Assembly: GCF_013408665.1 (NCBI RefSeq)
Contig: NZ_JACCCL010000001.1
Location: 386,498-450,497, forward strand
From: Sporosarcina sp. JAI121
GTDB taxonomy: Bacteria > Bacillota > Bacilli > Bacillales_A > Planococcaceae
Length of the DNA stretch: 64,000 nt
Reading direction: 5' to 3'
The position numbers were made by a program, and so were the translations under genes. Position 1 is the stretch's first letter, and each line of letters begins with the position of its first letter. A model generated the notes under the pieces. It made no database searches. It saw only the letters and a program-made list of their open reading frames with translations, and had not been told where the DNA came from. Positions 36,745-44,868 of the stretch are shown piece after piece.

Positions 36745-36772
36745 TTAGGGTCTAGAAAGAGAGGGGGAGGGA

Positions 36773-36814
36773 GTATTCTGAATAGTGTCTGATTTGACTT
36801 GGTGACTGTCACCC
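36773..36814 (+). repeat. Solo GTGAC hairpin element
   Basis: ATTCTGAATAGTGTCTGAT then TTGACTTGGTGACTGTCACC, core 36801-36813. It sits between convergent genes, 5 bp from the next stop codon. Confidence 0.82.
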
Positions 36815-36818
36815 ATGT

Positions 36819-37259
36819 TTATACAAGCAAAATACTAATCACCTGAGTCGGTTCACTGCCATCTAATTCAGTAAGCTCATGAATAACCCAATTACTAGAT
36901 AACATCTGTTTAAGTGCAGGATAAGATTCAGACTCTATTTTCAAATGTGAAATGCCGTTATCCGTAAGTTGATAATCTCGATTCTCAATTTTATCGAACT
37001 TCATTTTCAACAAGTTTTGCAGACCTTTCATGGTAATGAACTTCACCGTATATCCATCTGAAAGTATGGATATAAATGTACTCGGGTTTTGGTCAAAAAA
37101 CTTAATCAGTTCATTAAAATCAAAAGTAGGTTTCACATTCTCCCAAGGGCTAATGTTTTTCTGCTCAAGGCGGGAAAGCAGCTCATCATCCGAAATGCCG
37201 TTACCGCGAAGCGTTTCAATCATATAAGCATCCATCAATGTAATTCTGTTATTCTCCAT
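36819..37259 (-). CDS. Hypothetical soluble protein
   Basis: The product is 146 aa with no signal or membrane segment. The N-terminus (GNGISDDELLSRLEQ) could be a small helical domain; the rest is mixed alpha/beta. AGGAGGA lies upstream of the ATG. Family not recognised. Confidence 0.65.
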   Translation of the reverse strand: MENNRITLMDAYMIETLRGNGISDDELLSRLEQKNISPWENVKPTFDFNELIKFFDQNPSTFISILSDGYTVKFITMKGLQNLLKMKFDKIENRDYQLTDNGISHLKIESESYPALKQMLSSNWVIHELTELDGSEPTQVISILLV

Positions 37260-37295
37260 TTTTAGTCCTCCTAGTAAAGTTGAAACGGTGACAGG

Positions 37296-37328
37296 GAATT
37301 GTTTGGGTGACAGTCACCCAAACAATTC
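37296..37328. repeat. 33-bp perfect palindrome of the GTGAC family
   Basis: The arm GAATTGTTTGGGTGAC pairs fully with GTCACCCAAACAATTC around a single A. It lies 37 bp upstream of the minus-strand gene start. Confidence 0.88.
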
Positions 37329-37435
37329 TAAAACAAACATGAAAGTCCGGATAATCATGTTTGTTCCAACAATCAACGCAATTTATTCTATTATTAGTAT
37401 AGGGGAGTGCATTGCGTCATTCCAACAATGCACAT

Positions 37436-37484
37436 TCAAAAAGGACATCCGTCATCTAGTTGAATGACGGATGTCCTTTAAAAC
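37436..37484. terminator. Bidirectional hairpin terminator
   Basis: AAAGGACATCCGTCAT pairs with ATGACGGATGTCCTTT, with A/T runs on both sides. It follows the minus-strand gene at 37499-38221. Confidence 0.8.
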
Positions 37485-37498
37485 GATAGTTACGAATC

Positions 37499-38221
37499 TC
37501 ACCATTCAATATCAGTCGGATACTCTTCATCAAAACGAATCTCATATTGTGACACACCGTGATAAGCCGCTGCTTCGCTGACTTCTGCCTGGGCTTGAAT
37601 ATAACGATGATCACGTTCGGCTATTCTTTTTGCCATGATGCTGATGTTATTTAGCCGTTTGTCCTTGTCCATTTTAATGAATCCGATATTAAGCTTATCG
37701 ATATATTGCGTTGTATAGTTGGCATAGTCGTCATATAGACGGGAGTTGAAGTATTTCTTAATAGTGGCGAATTTCTTTTCCGTCAGCGTTTCCTGCAGAC
37801 ACTTCGCCACGCCCGCCTGGAATTTTCGCACGGCAGCGGCTTCCGGGTCCCAGGTGTGAACAGTTTTACCCCGTTCATACAGTACCAAAAAATCAGTTAA
37901 CGACAATGAAACGAAAAGAAGTTCGGGCCATAGTACTTCGAATTGATAATAAACATTATGATCCGAGCCAACTAATCCAATATATCGCATCCGATCGCGG
38001 TCAAGACCATTCGGCACATTCACCGCTTGACGGTTTCCCATCATCGCGTGACGCAAATCGTAACAAATGGCTAGAACACGAATACGAACGCCATCATAGT
38101 CTATCCGCTCGCCTTCCTCTCCAACAACAGTATGTAACGCATCGTATAGTTCTTCAAAATCATAAATATCACCGGAAATAGTAACGCCCGCATGATTTTT
38201 AGTACTTTTCATTTGTATCAT
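37499..38221 (-). CDS. DUF6904-like hypothetical protein
   Basis: The product is 240 aa and soluble. The N-terminus (NHAGVTISGDIYDFEELYDA) and YDGVRIRVLAICYDLRHA resemble the DUF6904 type found in Bacillales. Function unknown. ATG 38221 lies 8 nt from GGAGG; the GTG at 38230 overlaps that site and is rejected. Confidence 0.6.
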   Translation of the reverse strand: MIQMKSTKNHAGVTISGDIYDFEELYDALHTVVGEEGERIDYDGVRIRVLAICYDLRHAMMGNRQAVNVPNGLDRDRMRYIGLVGSDHNVYYQFEVLWPELLFVSLSLTDFLVLYERGKTVHTWDPEAAAVRKFQAGVAKCLQETLTEKKFATIKKYFNSRLYDDYANYTTQYIDKLNIGFIKMDKDKRLNNISIMAKRIAERDHRYIQAQAEVSEAAAYHGVSQYEIRFDEEYPTDIEW

Positions 38222-38320
38222 TAGATGCACCTCCGATTAATGCAGTTTCGATGTTTTTATCGTACCACATAGGGGGAGGGAAGTAGTGCAGTGATGCAAG
38301 AACAGCTGATTTGTGTATGA

Positions 38321-38341
38321 ATTGTCTGGGTGACTGTCACC
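38321..38341 (+). repeat. Short GTGAC hairpin heading a GACCGACC array
   Basis: ATTGTCTGGGTGACTGTCACC; core 38329-38341. The left half is shorter than in full elements. Confidence 0.75.
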
Positions 38342-38347
38342 ATGTTT

Positions 38348-38493
38348 GACCGACCATATATAAAAGCCAACTGACCATATAACATCGTAGACCAATCATA
38401 TATCCCCGTGGACCGATCATATACCTTAGCAGACCAATCATAAACTACCGCGAACCAATCATATACCGAGGAAGACCGACCATATCGCTAAGA
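38348..38493 (+). repeat. 21-bp-unit GACCGACCATAT array (family 2, copy b)
   Basis: Seven 21-bp units have cores GACCGACCATATA, GACCAATCATATA and GACCGATCATATA. It is bracketed by a GTGAC hairpin on each side (38321-38341 and 38553-38597). Confidence 0.82.
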
Positions 38494-38552
38494 CAAAATC
38501 GCTTCATATAGAGTGACAACGACACAATTACACATCGACACTTTCGTATCGG

Positions 38553-38597
38553 GGAATTGTCTGAATAGTGTCGGATTTGACTTGGTGACTGTCACCC
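38553..38597 (+). repeat. GTGAC hairpin element
   Basis: TTGTCTGAATAGTGTCGGAT then TTGACTTGGTGACTGTCACC, core 38584-38596. It ends 32 bp before the stop codon of the response regulator gene. Confidence 0.82.
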
Positions 38598-38628
38598 AGC
38601 CAACCCACCCACCACCATCCCACACCAC

Positions 38629-39273
38629 TCAATTCACACTATAAGTCACCAATCCTTTTGCATTTGCATACAGTGCCGCGTGTGTCCGGTCAGCTAGTTC
38701 CAGCTTTGCTAATACTTGGCTGACATGCTTTTTTACTGTGTACTCCGTAATATATAAGGCTTGTGAAATTTGTTTATTGGAGTGGCCCATGCCGAGTTCA
38801 AGTAGTACTTCCTTTTCCTTTGGCGTCAGCTGTTCGATATGCCGCTCATCTTCAAACGGGCTCTCCCGTGATTTCATCACAAAATCAAGTACGCCCGGGT
38901 CATAATACTTTCTGCCTCGGCTGATGATTCTCAAGGCATGCAGTAGTTCCTCGGGTAATGCCTCTTTCAACACATAGCCATCGACTCCAATTTCCTTCGC
39001 CCGTTCAAAGTCGTGTTCGTCCGCCGATGAAGTGAGCACAACGAATTTACTGGTTATCCCTTGCATTTTCGCTTCTGTAATTAAGTCCAAACCCGATTCA
39101 TTCGCTAAACGAAGATCAACAATCGCTATATCGGGATTTACATTATGAAAAAGAATCAAAGCCTCTTTACAATTCGCTGCTTCTCCAAGAATTTCTATAG
39201 CCCCGTCTAAAGAGAGGATAGACGTTAAACCTTTTCTTACCAATGGATGATCGTCGACAATAATAACTTTCAT
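38629..39273 (-). CDS. NarL/LuxR-family response regulator
   Basis: The product is 214 aa. The receiver domain has DD at residues 7-8, phospho-acceptor Asp53 (AIVDLRL) and Lys near 103 (YVLKEALP). A LuxR-type helix-turn-helix covers about 150-205 (LTPKEKEVLLEL, ITEYTVKKHVSQVLAKL). Its start overlaps the kinase stop (TAATG), so the pair is coupled. Targets are unknown; the divergent trio of exported proteins at 41007-42935 is the nearest candidate. Confidence 0.92.
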   Translation of the reverse strand: MKVIIVDDHPLVRKGLTSILSLDGAIEILGEAANCKEALILFHNVNPDIAIVDLRLANESGLDLITEAKMQGITSKFVVLTSSADEHDFERAKEIGVDGYVLKEALPEELLHALRIISRGRKYYDPGVLDFVMKSRESPFEDERHIEQLTPKEKEVLLELGMGHSNKQISQALYITEYTVKKHVSQVLAKLELADRTHAALYANAKGLVTYSVN

Positions 39274-40448
39274 TATCCAACCGCCTCTTCCTTCTCAAGC
39301 ATCTTCAAATTTGGAATTTCCACTCGAATTTCAGTTCCTAGACCAGGTAACCCGCCAATTGAAAACGTGCCAATAAACGAACTTGCAATACTTTGCATGT
39401 TAAAGAGTCCAATACCATTTTCTTTCTTGTCATCATAATCATATAAATTAAACCCAATCCCGTTATCTTTAATTTCCAAAACAGTTTGTCCATCCGCCAA
39501 AGATAACCGGAGTTCAATAGCGGTGCATTGTCCATGCCGCACCGCGTTTCCACAAGCTTCACAGACAATCCTATATAGCGCATGCTTCAATTCTTCTGAA
39601 ATCAAAACCTCATCACCCGTTAGTTGATAATCAACTCGTATACCATGCAACCTCGCAAACTCGCCCAAGTATTTTTTCAAGCGGTCAAAAAAGGGTTCGG
39701 AGCCTTTTTTCATCGAGCTGAGTCGATAGATGGCAGCCCGAAGTTCTTTTAGAGTGGTATTCGCCGATTCAGAAAGGAAAAGGTACTCATCATTCAATTC
39801 GTCATTTGTCATAACTGTACTTTTCACTTGTAAACTGTGCAGTGCACAAACAATGCCGAACAATCTTTGGGACACACTATCATGGATTTCATTGGCGATG
39901 CGATTTTGTTCTTCAATAAGGATCATTTGCTCCCGCATTTGATTGTTATAGATTCTTTCAAGCATTATTTCACTCAATTCGGCTAAAAAATCAAAAAGGC
40001 GGTTGAGGAGGAATGCCTTTCGGGCCTCACTTGTATCGGAAATCTTGACACCTAAAACACCGATGTTACGGGAGGTTCTGATTACTCTCATCCCGAACCA
40101 ATCCCCGTTTAGTTCATCAACAAACAACCCATCCTTCCCACGGATGTTAGTCCATTCTTTTATCAGGGCAGCTTCTAGGCTGACTTTATTCATAGAAGAG
40201 GCCAGGTGGCTATTTTTATGGTTTACATCCGTCAACCAAAAGAAAGCTTCGTCACCTTGCGTACACTCGATGATATACGTAGTTATTTCTTTAATTAACA
40301 TCTGAGGACTCTTAGTAGAAGGAAAGGTATCCATTAAGTGGTGGAGGGAAGGGATATCCTCCAGTGTATCTTGGCACATATCACTTGTTTCAATTAGATT
40401 CTTATGATTCCTTTTTAGCATATTACCAAAAATCTTTCTGATTTCCAT
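39273..40448 (-). CDS. Soluble NarL-type sensor histidine kinase
   Basis: The product is about 391 aa with no membrane segment. Residues 55-175 look like a GAF-type sensory domain. A HisKA_3 box (EIHDSVSQRLFG, phospho-His near residue 200) and an ATPase domain follow (N-box ACGNAVRHG, DNGIGF, GLGTEI). It phosphorylates the regulator encoded next. The start is uncertain: GTG 40451 and ATG 40448 both crowd the GAGGAG site. Confidence 0.88.
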   Translation of the reverse strand: MEIRKIFGNMLKRNHKNLIETSDMCQDTLEDIPSLHHLMDTFPSTKSPQMLIKEITTYIIECTQGDEAFFWLTDVNHKNSHLASSMNKVSLEAALIKEWTNIRGKDGLFVDELNGDWFGMRVIRTSRNIGVLGVKISDTSEARKAFLLNRLFDFLAELSEIMLERIYNNQMREQMILIEEQNRIANEIHDSVSQRLFGIVCALHSLQVKSTVMTNDELNDEYLFLSESANTTLKELRAAIYRLSSMKKGSEPFFDRLKKYLGEFARLHGIRVDYQLTGDEVLISEELKHALYRIVCEACGNAVRHGQCTAIELRLSLADGQTVLEIKDNGIGFNLYDYDDKKENGIGLFNMQSIASSFIGTFSIGGLPGLGTEIRVEIPNLKMLEKEEAVG

Positions 40449-41006
40449 CACTCCTCATGTCAAAATAAAAACCCGAATAAATTGAACATACTGTTCAGAT
40501 TTAATCAGGTCGGTTGCACCATTAACTCCATACATCCAAGGTGCCCACATTGAGGATGTATTTCACAGTTTCCGTAATTGATATTCTTTTCTAGTTCAGT
40601 ATAACCATATAACTGTAAATATCACGTCACCTCTTGCGGTTGAAGAGGTTCTTTTTATTGGATATACACTTGGATTTTAGCGAATTACGACTAAACAGTT
40701 ACTTCCGATCCATCCTCAATTCAATAAACAAGTTTCTTCTATAAGATATACTCTCCCATTACTGCATTTTAGAGTATGCACTTCATCCACCAAGGAAGAA
40801 GTGAATTGGTACGAAAGTGTACCGATCCAAAACAAAAGTAGAAAACCGAGGTAGACAATCGATATCAGAAAATCACCCTTTGGAGTGAGGATGCCCGATA
40901 GGAATAAACCTATACTGAAAGTAGTTACAGAAAAGGTGATGAGCCGAAAAAGTATTGGAGGAGATTTCCATCAAAAAGTATGAAACTTACTAAAGAGGTG
41001 TCTACG
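40449..41006. other. Divergent regulatory region between the two-component pair and the exported trio
   Basis: 558 bp without a gene. It contains a plus-strand hairpin with T-run at 40626-40657, and GGAGGAG at 40957-40963 that is not followed by a normal start codon at proper spacing. No convincing sigma-A promoter was assigned. Confidence 0.5.
40626..40657 (+). terminator. Orphan terminator-like hairpin
   Basis: ACCTCTT pairs with AAGAGGT around TGCGGTTG, followed by TCTTTTT. No gene lies immediately upstream on the plus strand, so it could end a short RNA or act as a leader attenuator for the exported trio. Confidence 0.55.
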
Positions 41007-41429
41007 ATGAAAAAAGTTCTGAGCACCTTTCTGCTAATCACACTCTTATTCAGTGCAGGAACAATCTACGCTAGCAGTAATTCGGCACAAAACCTTTCTG
41101 ACTGGTATAAGAAAGCATTTCAGAAAGAGAGTGAAGAATTGGGGGCAGCTACTGCAACCGGTATGATTTCGATTTTCATAGGGGTCAACACCTCGTTGAA
41201 AGAAGCAAAGAAAGACATTGATACCGTGATTGCAAGTATCAGAGGACAACGGATAAACGATGCGAAGTCGGGCATCGAAAGGTATCAGACCAAAACAATA
41301 AATAGTCTGAACACCACAGTCGCCGAACTTGAAAACGTAAACTTCGACGAATACGTGGACGGGCTGCACATTGAAGAAGAAATTGATCAAGATTTCGAAA
41401 AGATGGTAGAAGAAGTATTTGGCAAGTAA
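41007..41429 (+). CDS. Exported protein with NLSDWY motif (trio member 1)
   Basis: The product is 140 aa. A signal peptide (cleavage near IYASS) is followed at once by AQNLSDWYKKAF, then an amphipathic helical region. The same NLxxWY-type motif opens the mature parts of the next two proteins. GAGGTG lies 6 nt from ATG 41007; in-frame 40980 has no site. Family not recognised. Confidence 0.75.
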   Translation: MKKVLSTFLLITLLFSAGTIYASSNSAQNLSDWYKKAFQKESEELGAATATGMISIFIGVNTSLKEAKKDIDTVIASIRGQRINDAKSGIERYQTKTINSLNTTVAELENVNFDEYVDGLHIEEEIDQDFEKMVEEVFGK

Positions 41430-41468
41430 GCACTCATAAAAACCAATATGATAAAAGGGGATAGTAAA

Positions 41469-42242
41469 TTGATTAAAACAGTAAAAGGTAAAGTAATCGC
41501 AGGAACAATGGCTTTTGGACTTGTAGCAGGTGGCGGGGTAGCGTTTGGTGCATCAGAAGCGGGAGCTAACTTGAAATCTTGGTATGAAGGGCAATTTGGC
41601 ACAACAACTCAAGCTGTAACAGACCAAGTCGCAGCCCATGCGTTGGGAAAGGTTGATGGATTAACAACTGAATACAACGGACTGAAAACGGCTGCTACAA
41701 ATAGCATTGATACTACAAGAGGAATGGCAACGACTGTAGGAACAACAAATATTAATGAGCAAAGCGCTGAACATATTGCCGCAATTAATCAGCAGAAAGT
41801 TGCAATCTCAAATGCAATGGCTGCTCAATTTGATAAACTTTCAAGAGACGCAGCGAACTTAATTAACGAAACTGGCACTGCAGGATTGCGAGCTGCAACA
41901 AATGATTTAACTTCACACACAGATGCAAAAGGTGCAGCGGCCCTTACGGCAGTCACAACGGATTTGGGGAATGCAAAGGGCGCGGCCGTCGGTGAATTAC
42001 AAACTGCAATCACCAACGCTAAATCGGAACTTCAAACTCAATTAGCAAGGGAAAAAGCGTTGACGGTTACAGAAATCAATGGTCTAATTGATGCGAAAAT
42101 CATTGAACTTCGTCGACAAATCACAAAAATTAAAAACGATTTAGTTGCTACACAACAAGGATTAATTACTGCTAAAGCAATCGAACTTGAAAAAGCTGCT
42201 AAAGCAGAAATGGCTACCTTGGTAAACGGTATTAACAAATAA
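41469..42242 (+). CDS. Exported helical protein with NLKSWY motif (trio member 2)
   Basis: The product is 257 aa. Signal peptide (GTMAFGLVAGGGVAFGAS), then AGANLKSWYEGQF, then a long Ala/Thr-rich helical region with repeated AAxxLT patterns and a charged C-terminal coiled coil. TTG 41469 is chosen because AAAGGGGA lies about 8 nt upstream; ATG 41448 has no site. Function unknown; a fibrous or coiled-coil surface protein is likely. Confidence 0.75.
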   Translation: MIKTVKGKVIAGTMAFGLVAGGGVAFGASEAGANLKSWYEGQFGTTTQAVTDQVAAHALGKVDGLTTEYNGLKTAATNSIDTTRGMATTVGTTNINEQSAEHIAAINQQKVAISNAMAAQFDKLSRDAANLINETGTAGLRAATNDLTSHTDAKGAAALTAVTTDLGNAKGAAVGELQTAITNAKSELQTQLAREKALTVTEINGLIDAKIIELRRQITKIKNDLVATQQGLITAKAIELEKAAKAEMATLVNGINK

Positions 42243-42254
42243 TCCAAACGCTCA

Positions 42255-42290
42255 ATAAGGACCTCATCTGGTGAGGTCCTTATTGTTTTA
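42255..42290 (+). terminator. Rho-independent terminator
   Basis: ATAAGGACCTCA pairs with TGAGGTCCTTAT, followed by TGTTTT, between trio members 2 and 3. Confidence 0.85.
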
Positions 42291-42305
42291 AATGGAGGTG
42301 CAAAC

Positions 42306-42935
42306 ATGTTAAATAAATTCAAAAAGTATAAAAAAGACTTCAGTTTTAAAAAGGTTGGCCTCTTACTCGGAGCTCTCCTGTTAACGATTGGTCTGGGAAG
42401 TGGAATGAATAATGCCTTTGCAGGACAGGATGCCGGGAGTTCATTAATAAATTGGTTTGGAGCCAAAAAGACGGTATCCGAACAAGAGATATCCGAGGCA
42501 ATCGTTGCAGAAAAGAACCGGCTAATGGGTGAACTCAAAATAGCCATGCAAGAAGAGAAGAGACGGGCCGAACAAGAGTTGGCGGCATTTACTGAAAAGG
42601 AAAAACAAGAACGTACGAATGCATTGCAGGAATACGCCGCTACCTTAAAAGCAAATATGAAAACCGACCTCACTGAAGAAAAAGAAGCAATCACTGCTGA
42701 GCTGGATGCGGAACATAATCAAGCCATGGAAGACTTGGAAAAACCCGCAACTCCAATCAAACCAACACCAAAGCCAAAACCAGGAACAGTAGTAAAACCG
42801 GATTCAACACCGAAACCTGAAGTAGAAACGCAGCCAGTGCCGACACCTGAAAAGGCTGAAGAGAACAAACCGGAGCCAGCACCTGAACCTGAGGCAGCGC
42901 CGGAACCATCAGCAGAAACAGAATCAGCCCAATAA
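42306..42935 (+). CDS. Exported coiled-coil/proline-rich protein (trio member 3)
   Basis: The product is 209 aa. Signal peptide (KKVGLLLGALLLTIGLGSG), then AGSSLINWFGAKK (the trio motif with W-F), a coiled coil rich in E/K/A (about 60-145), and a Pro/Glu-rich tail of about 60 residues (PTPKPKPG, EPAPEPEAAPEP) typical of wall-spanning regions. GGAGGT precedes the ATG. No LPXTG motif is present. Confidence 0.78.
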   Translation: MLNKFKKYKKDFSFKKVGLLLGALLLTIGLGSGMNNAFAGQDAGSSLINWFGAKKTVSEQEISEAIVAEKNRLMGELKIAMQEEKRRAEQELAAFTEKEKQERTNALQEYAATLKANMKTDLTEEKEAITAELDAEHNQAMEDLEKPATPIKPTPKPKPGTVVKPDSTPKPEVETQPVPTPEKAEENKPEPAPEPEAAPEPSAETESAQ

Positions 42936-42941
42936 AACCAT

Positions 42942-42985
42942 GAAAACTCCTATTTCATTCAAAACGAATGAAATAGGAGTTTTCT
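42942..42985 (+). terminator. Rho-independent terminator
   Basis: GAAAACTCCTATTTCATT pairs with AATGAAATAGGAGTTTTC just after the stop of trio member 3. Confidence 0.88.
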
Positions 42986-43020
42986 AGTATTCGAATGTCG
43001 GTATTACCTGGGGAAAGCGG

Positions 43021-43071
43021 AATTGTCTCGGTGACAGTCACCAAGTCAAATTGGAAACTATTCAGATAATT
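43021..43071 (-). repeat. GTGAC hairpin element in reverse orientation
   Basis: Core GGTGACAGTCACC at 43030-43042 is followed by AAGTCAAATTGGAAACTATT and CAGATAATT, the reverse complement of the usual left half. It is the only clearly reversed copy in the window. The rest of the gap to 43249 shows no other feature. Confidence 0.8.
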
Positions 43072-43248
43072 TGGAGTTGATATTGTACACCACCCCTAAA
43101 CAACGAAAATGCCTCCCATCATACAAAACGTAAACCTTTGGAAGTGATGGCGTGAATAAGAATCGGGTCTTATATTATTTACAAAGAAAGGGGAGAAGAG
43201 GATAATAACTAGTAAATACTTTATTGTAAAAAGGACTGTACTTCCCTT

Positions 43249-44112
43249 ATGAAAAAAGAACATAAAAAAGAAACACGTATGCATTTCGTTTTTCGCTACT
43301 TTTTCATTTTACTAGGTGCCACGATGGCGGCGGCGTCAATTGAACTGTTCCTCGTTCCAAACTCCATTATTGACGGCGGGATCATCGGGATTTCACTTAT
43401 CCTGACCTTTTTAACAGGGATTCCCTTCGGTTTACTCATTCTGATTATTAATTTGCCATTTTTATTTTTCGGTTATAAGTTCATTGGAAGAAATTTTTTC
43501 ATTACATCTTCCTTTGCGATTGTTGCGCTCGCGCTTGTGGAAGTTCCACTTAAATCGGTTGAACCGTTTGTGACGGATCCACTGCTTGCGACCGTTTTTG
43601 GAGGGTTGTTGCTTGGAGCGGGTGTCGGGATGGTTATCCGTAATGGCGGCGCGCTCGATGGGACGGAGATTCTCGGTATTTTATTGACAAAGAAAATCCC
43701 TTTTTCAGTCGGGGAATTCGTTATGTTTTTCAATATCTTCATCTTTGGATGGGCAGGTTTTGTACTCGGTTGGGAGCAGGCAATGTATTCGATTTTGACG
43801 TATTATATCGCTTCGAAAACAATCGATGCCGTCATTCAAGGGTTGGATGAAACAAAAGCGGTGATTATCGTGTCGGATGAATACGAGGAACTGGGCAATG
43901 CTATCAATGAGCGTCTTGGTAGAAATATTACGAATCTTAAAGGAAGCGGCGGCTATAATAATAATGATAAAGATGTCATTTACGTAGTGGTCACGCGTCT
44001 GGAAATTAGTAAGTTGAAACATATCGTCCACGAAGTCGATGCACAAGCATTTTTAACAATCATGAACACCCAGGAAGCACACGGCGGACAGTTTAAATCG
44101 GCGATTCATTAA
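43249..44112 (+). CDS. YitT-family membrane protein (DUF2179 C-domain)
   Basis: The product is 287 aa. Five or six membrane segments span residues 18-175, followed by a cytoplasmic DUF2179 domain ([43 protein letters not shown]). The family is widespread in Firmicutes; its transport role is unproven. The RBS is weak. Next start candidate is ATG 43279 after the basic N-tail. Confidence 0.9.
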   Translation: MKKEHKKETRMHFVFRYFFILLGATMAAASIELFLVPNSIIDGGIIGISLILTFLTGIPFGLLILIINLPFLFFGYKFIGRNFFITSSFAIVALALVEVPLKSVEPFVTDPLLATVFGGLLLGAGVGMVIRNGGALDGTEILGILLTKKIPFSVGEFVMFFNIFIFGWAGFVLGWEQAMYSILTYYIASKTIDAVIQGLDETKAVIIVSDEYEELGNAINERLGRNITNLKGSGGYNNNDKDVIYVVVTRLEISKLKHIVHEVDAQAFLTIMNTQEAHGGQFKSAIH

Positions 44113-44155
44113 CGCTTAAGTAAGCGGGCTGGCTAGGTGCTGGTGAATTGTGTCT

Positions 44156-44188
44156 GAATTGACTTGGTGACTGTCACCAAGTCAATTC
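44156..44188. repeat. 33-bp perfect palindrome of the GTGAC family, heading array 6
   Basis: Arm GAATTGACTTGGTGAC pairs with GTCACCAAGTCAATTC around a single T. Compared with 37296-37328, both arms changed together (ACTT/AAGT versus TTTG/CAAA). Confidence 0.9.
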
Positions 44189-44200
44189 AACTTAATAACG

Positions 44201-44242
44201 AAAAAAAGAAGTGCAGACCAAAGCCGGTCCGCACTTCTTTTC
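44201..44242 (+). terminator. Terminator, left twin
   Basis: AAGAAGTGCAGACC pairs with GGTCCGCACTTCTT and is followed by TTTCG. It is a near copy of the hairpin at 44829-44864 on the other side of array 6. Confidence 0.75.
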
Positions 44243-44271
44243 GTTAAATGGAATCCAACCTTTTCCTGTTT

Positions 44272-44789
44272 GTGTCCAAAGAACTGGAGAGTCTCCAACA
44301 AAACCCTTAAAGCGTCCAACCAACTCCGGAAAGTGACCCACCAACCCAGGGGAGTAACCAACCAATTTTGAAAAGTGTCCAACGAACCAGGTAGTCTCCA
44401 ACAAAACCCCAAAAGCCTCCAACCAACTCTAGCAACTGTCCAACCAATCTTGAAAAGTGTCCAACGAACCGAGGAGTCTCCAACAAAACCCCAAAAGTCT
44501 CCAACCAACTCCAGCAACTGTCCAACCAACCCTGGTGAGTGTCCAACCAATCTTGAAAAGTGTCCAACGAACCGAGGAGTCTCCAACAAAACCCCAAAAG
44601 TCTCCAACCAACTCCAGCAACTGTCCAACCGACCCTGGTGAGTGTCCAACCAATCTTGAAAAGTGTCCAACGAACCGAGGAGTCTCCAACAAAACCCCCA
44701 AAGCTTCCAACCAACTTCTGCAACTGTCCAACCAACCCTGGTGAGTGTCCAACCAATCTTGAAAAGTGTCCAACGAACTGGGGAGTCTC
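44272..44789 (+). repeat. 21-bp-unit GTGTCCAAC array (array 6)
   Basis: About 25 units occur. Three copies of a 103-bp block (the CCGAGGAGTCTCC junction at about 44471, 44574 and 44677) are nearly identical; each block is one 19-bp unit plus four 21-bp units. Sequence identity between blocks suggests recent tandem expansion. Overlapping long frames exist on both strands and none has a ribosome binding site. Confidence 0.92.
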
Positions 44790-44813
44790 GAATTGACTTG
44801 GTGACGGTCACCC
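44789..44813 (+). repeat. GTGAC hairpin closing array 6
   Basis: CGAATTGACTTGGTGACGGT then CACCC; core GGTGACGGTCACC at 44800-44812. It lies directly at the right end of the array, so the array is bracketed. Confidence 0.78.
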
Positions 44814-44828
44814 TCGCGGTCAACAAAT

Positions 44829-44864
44829 AAAGAAGCGCAGACCAAACCCGGTCTGCGCTTCTCT
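44829..44864 (-). terminator. Terminator of the SLH-vWA gene, right twin
   Basis: AAGAAGCGCAGACC pairs with GGTCTGCGCTTCT. It differs from the left twin by paired changes (GTGC/GCAC to GCGC/GCGC). It starts 5 bp past the minus-strand stop. Confidence 0.75.
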
Positions 44865-44868
44865 TCAT

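Noticed and set aside
44182..44868. Long open frames through array 6 (up to 228 codons, both strands) as repeat proteins
   Set aside because: Frames overlap on both strands, lack ribosome binding sites, and the 103-bp period (not a multiple of three) moves the repeat out of frame in every block. The same applies to arrays 1-5 and 7.
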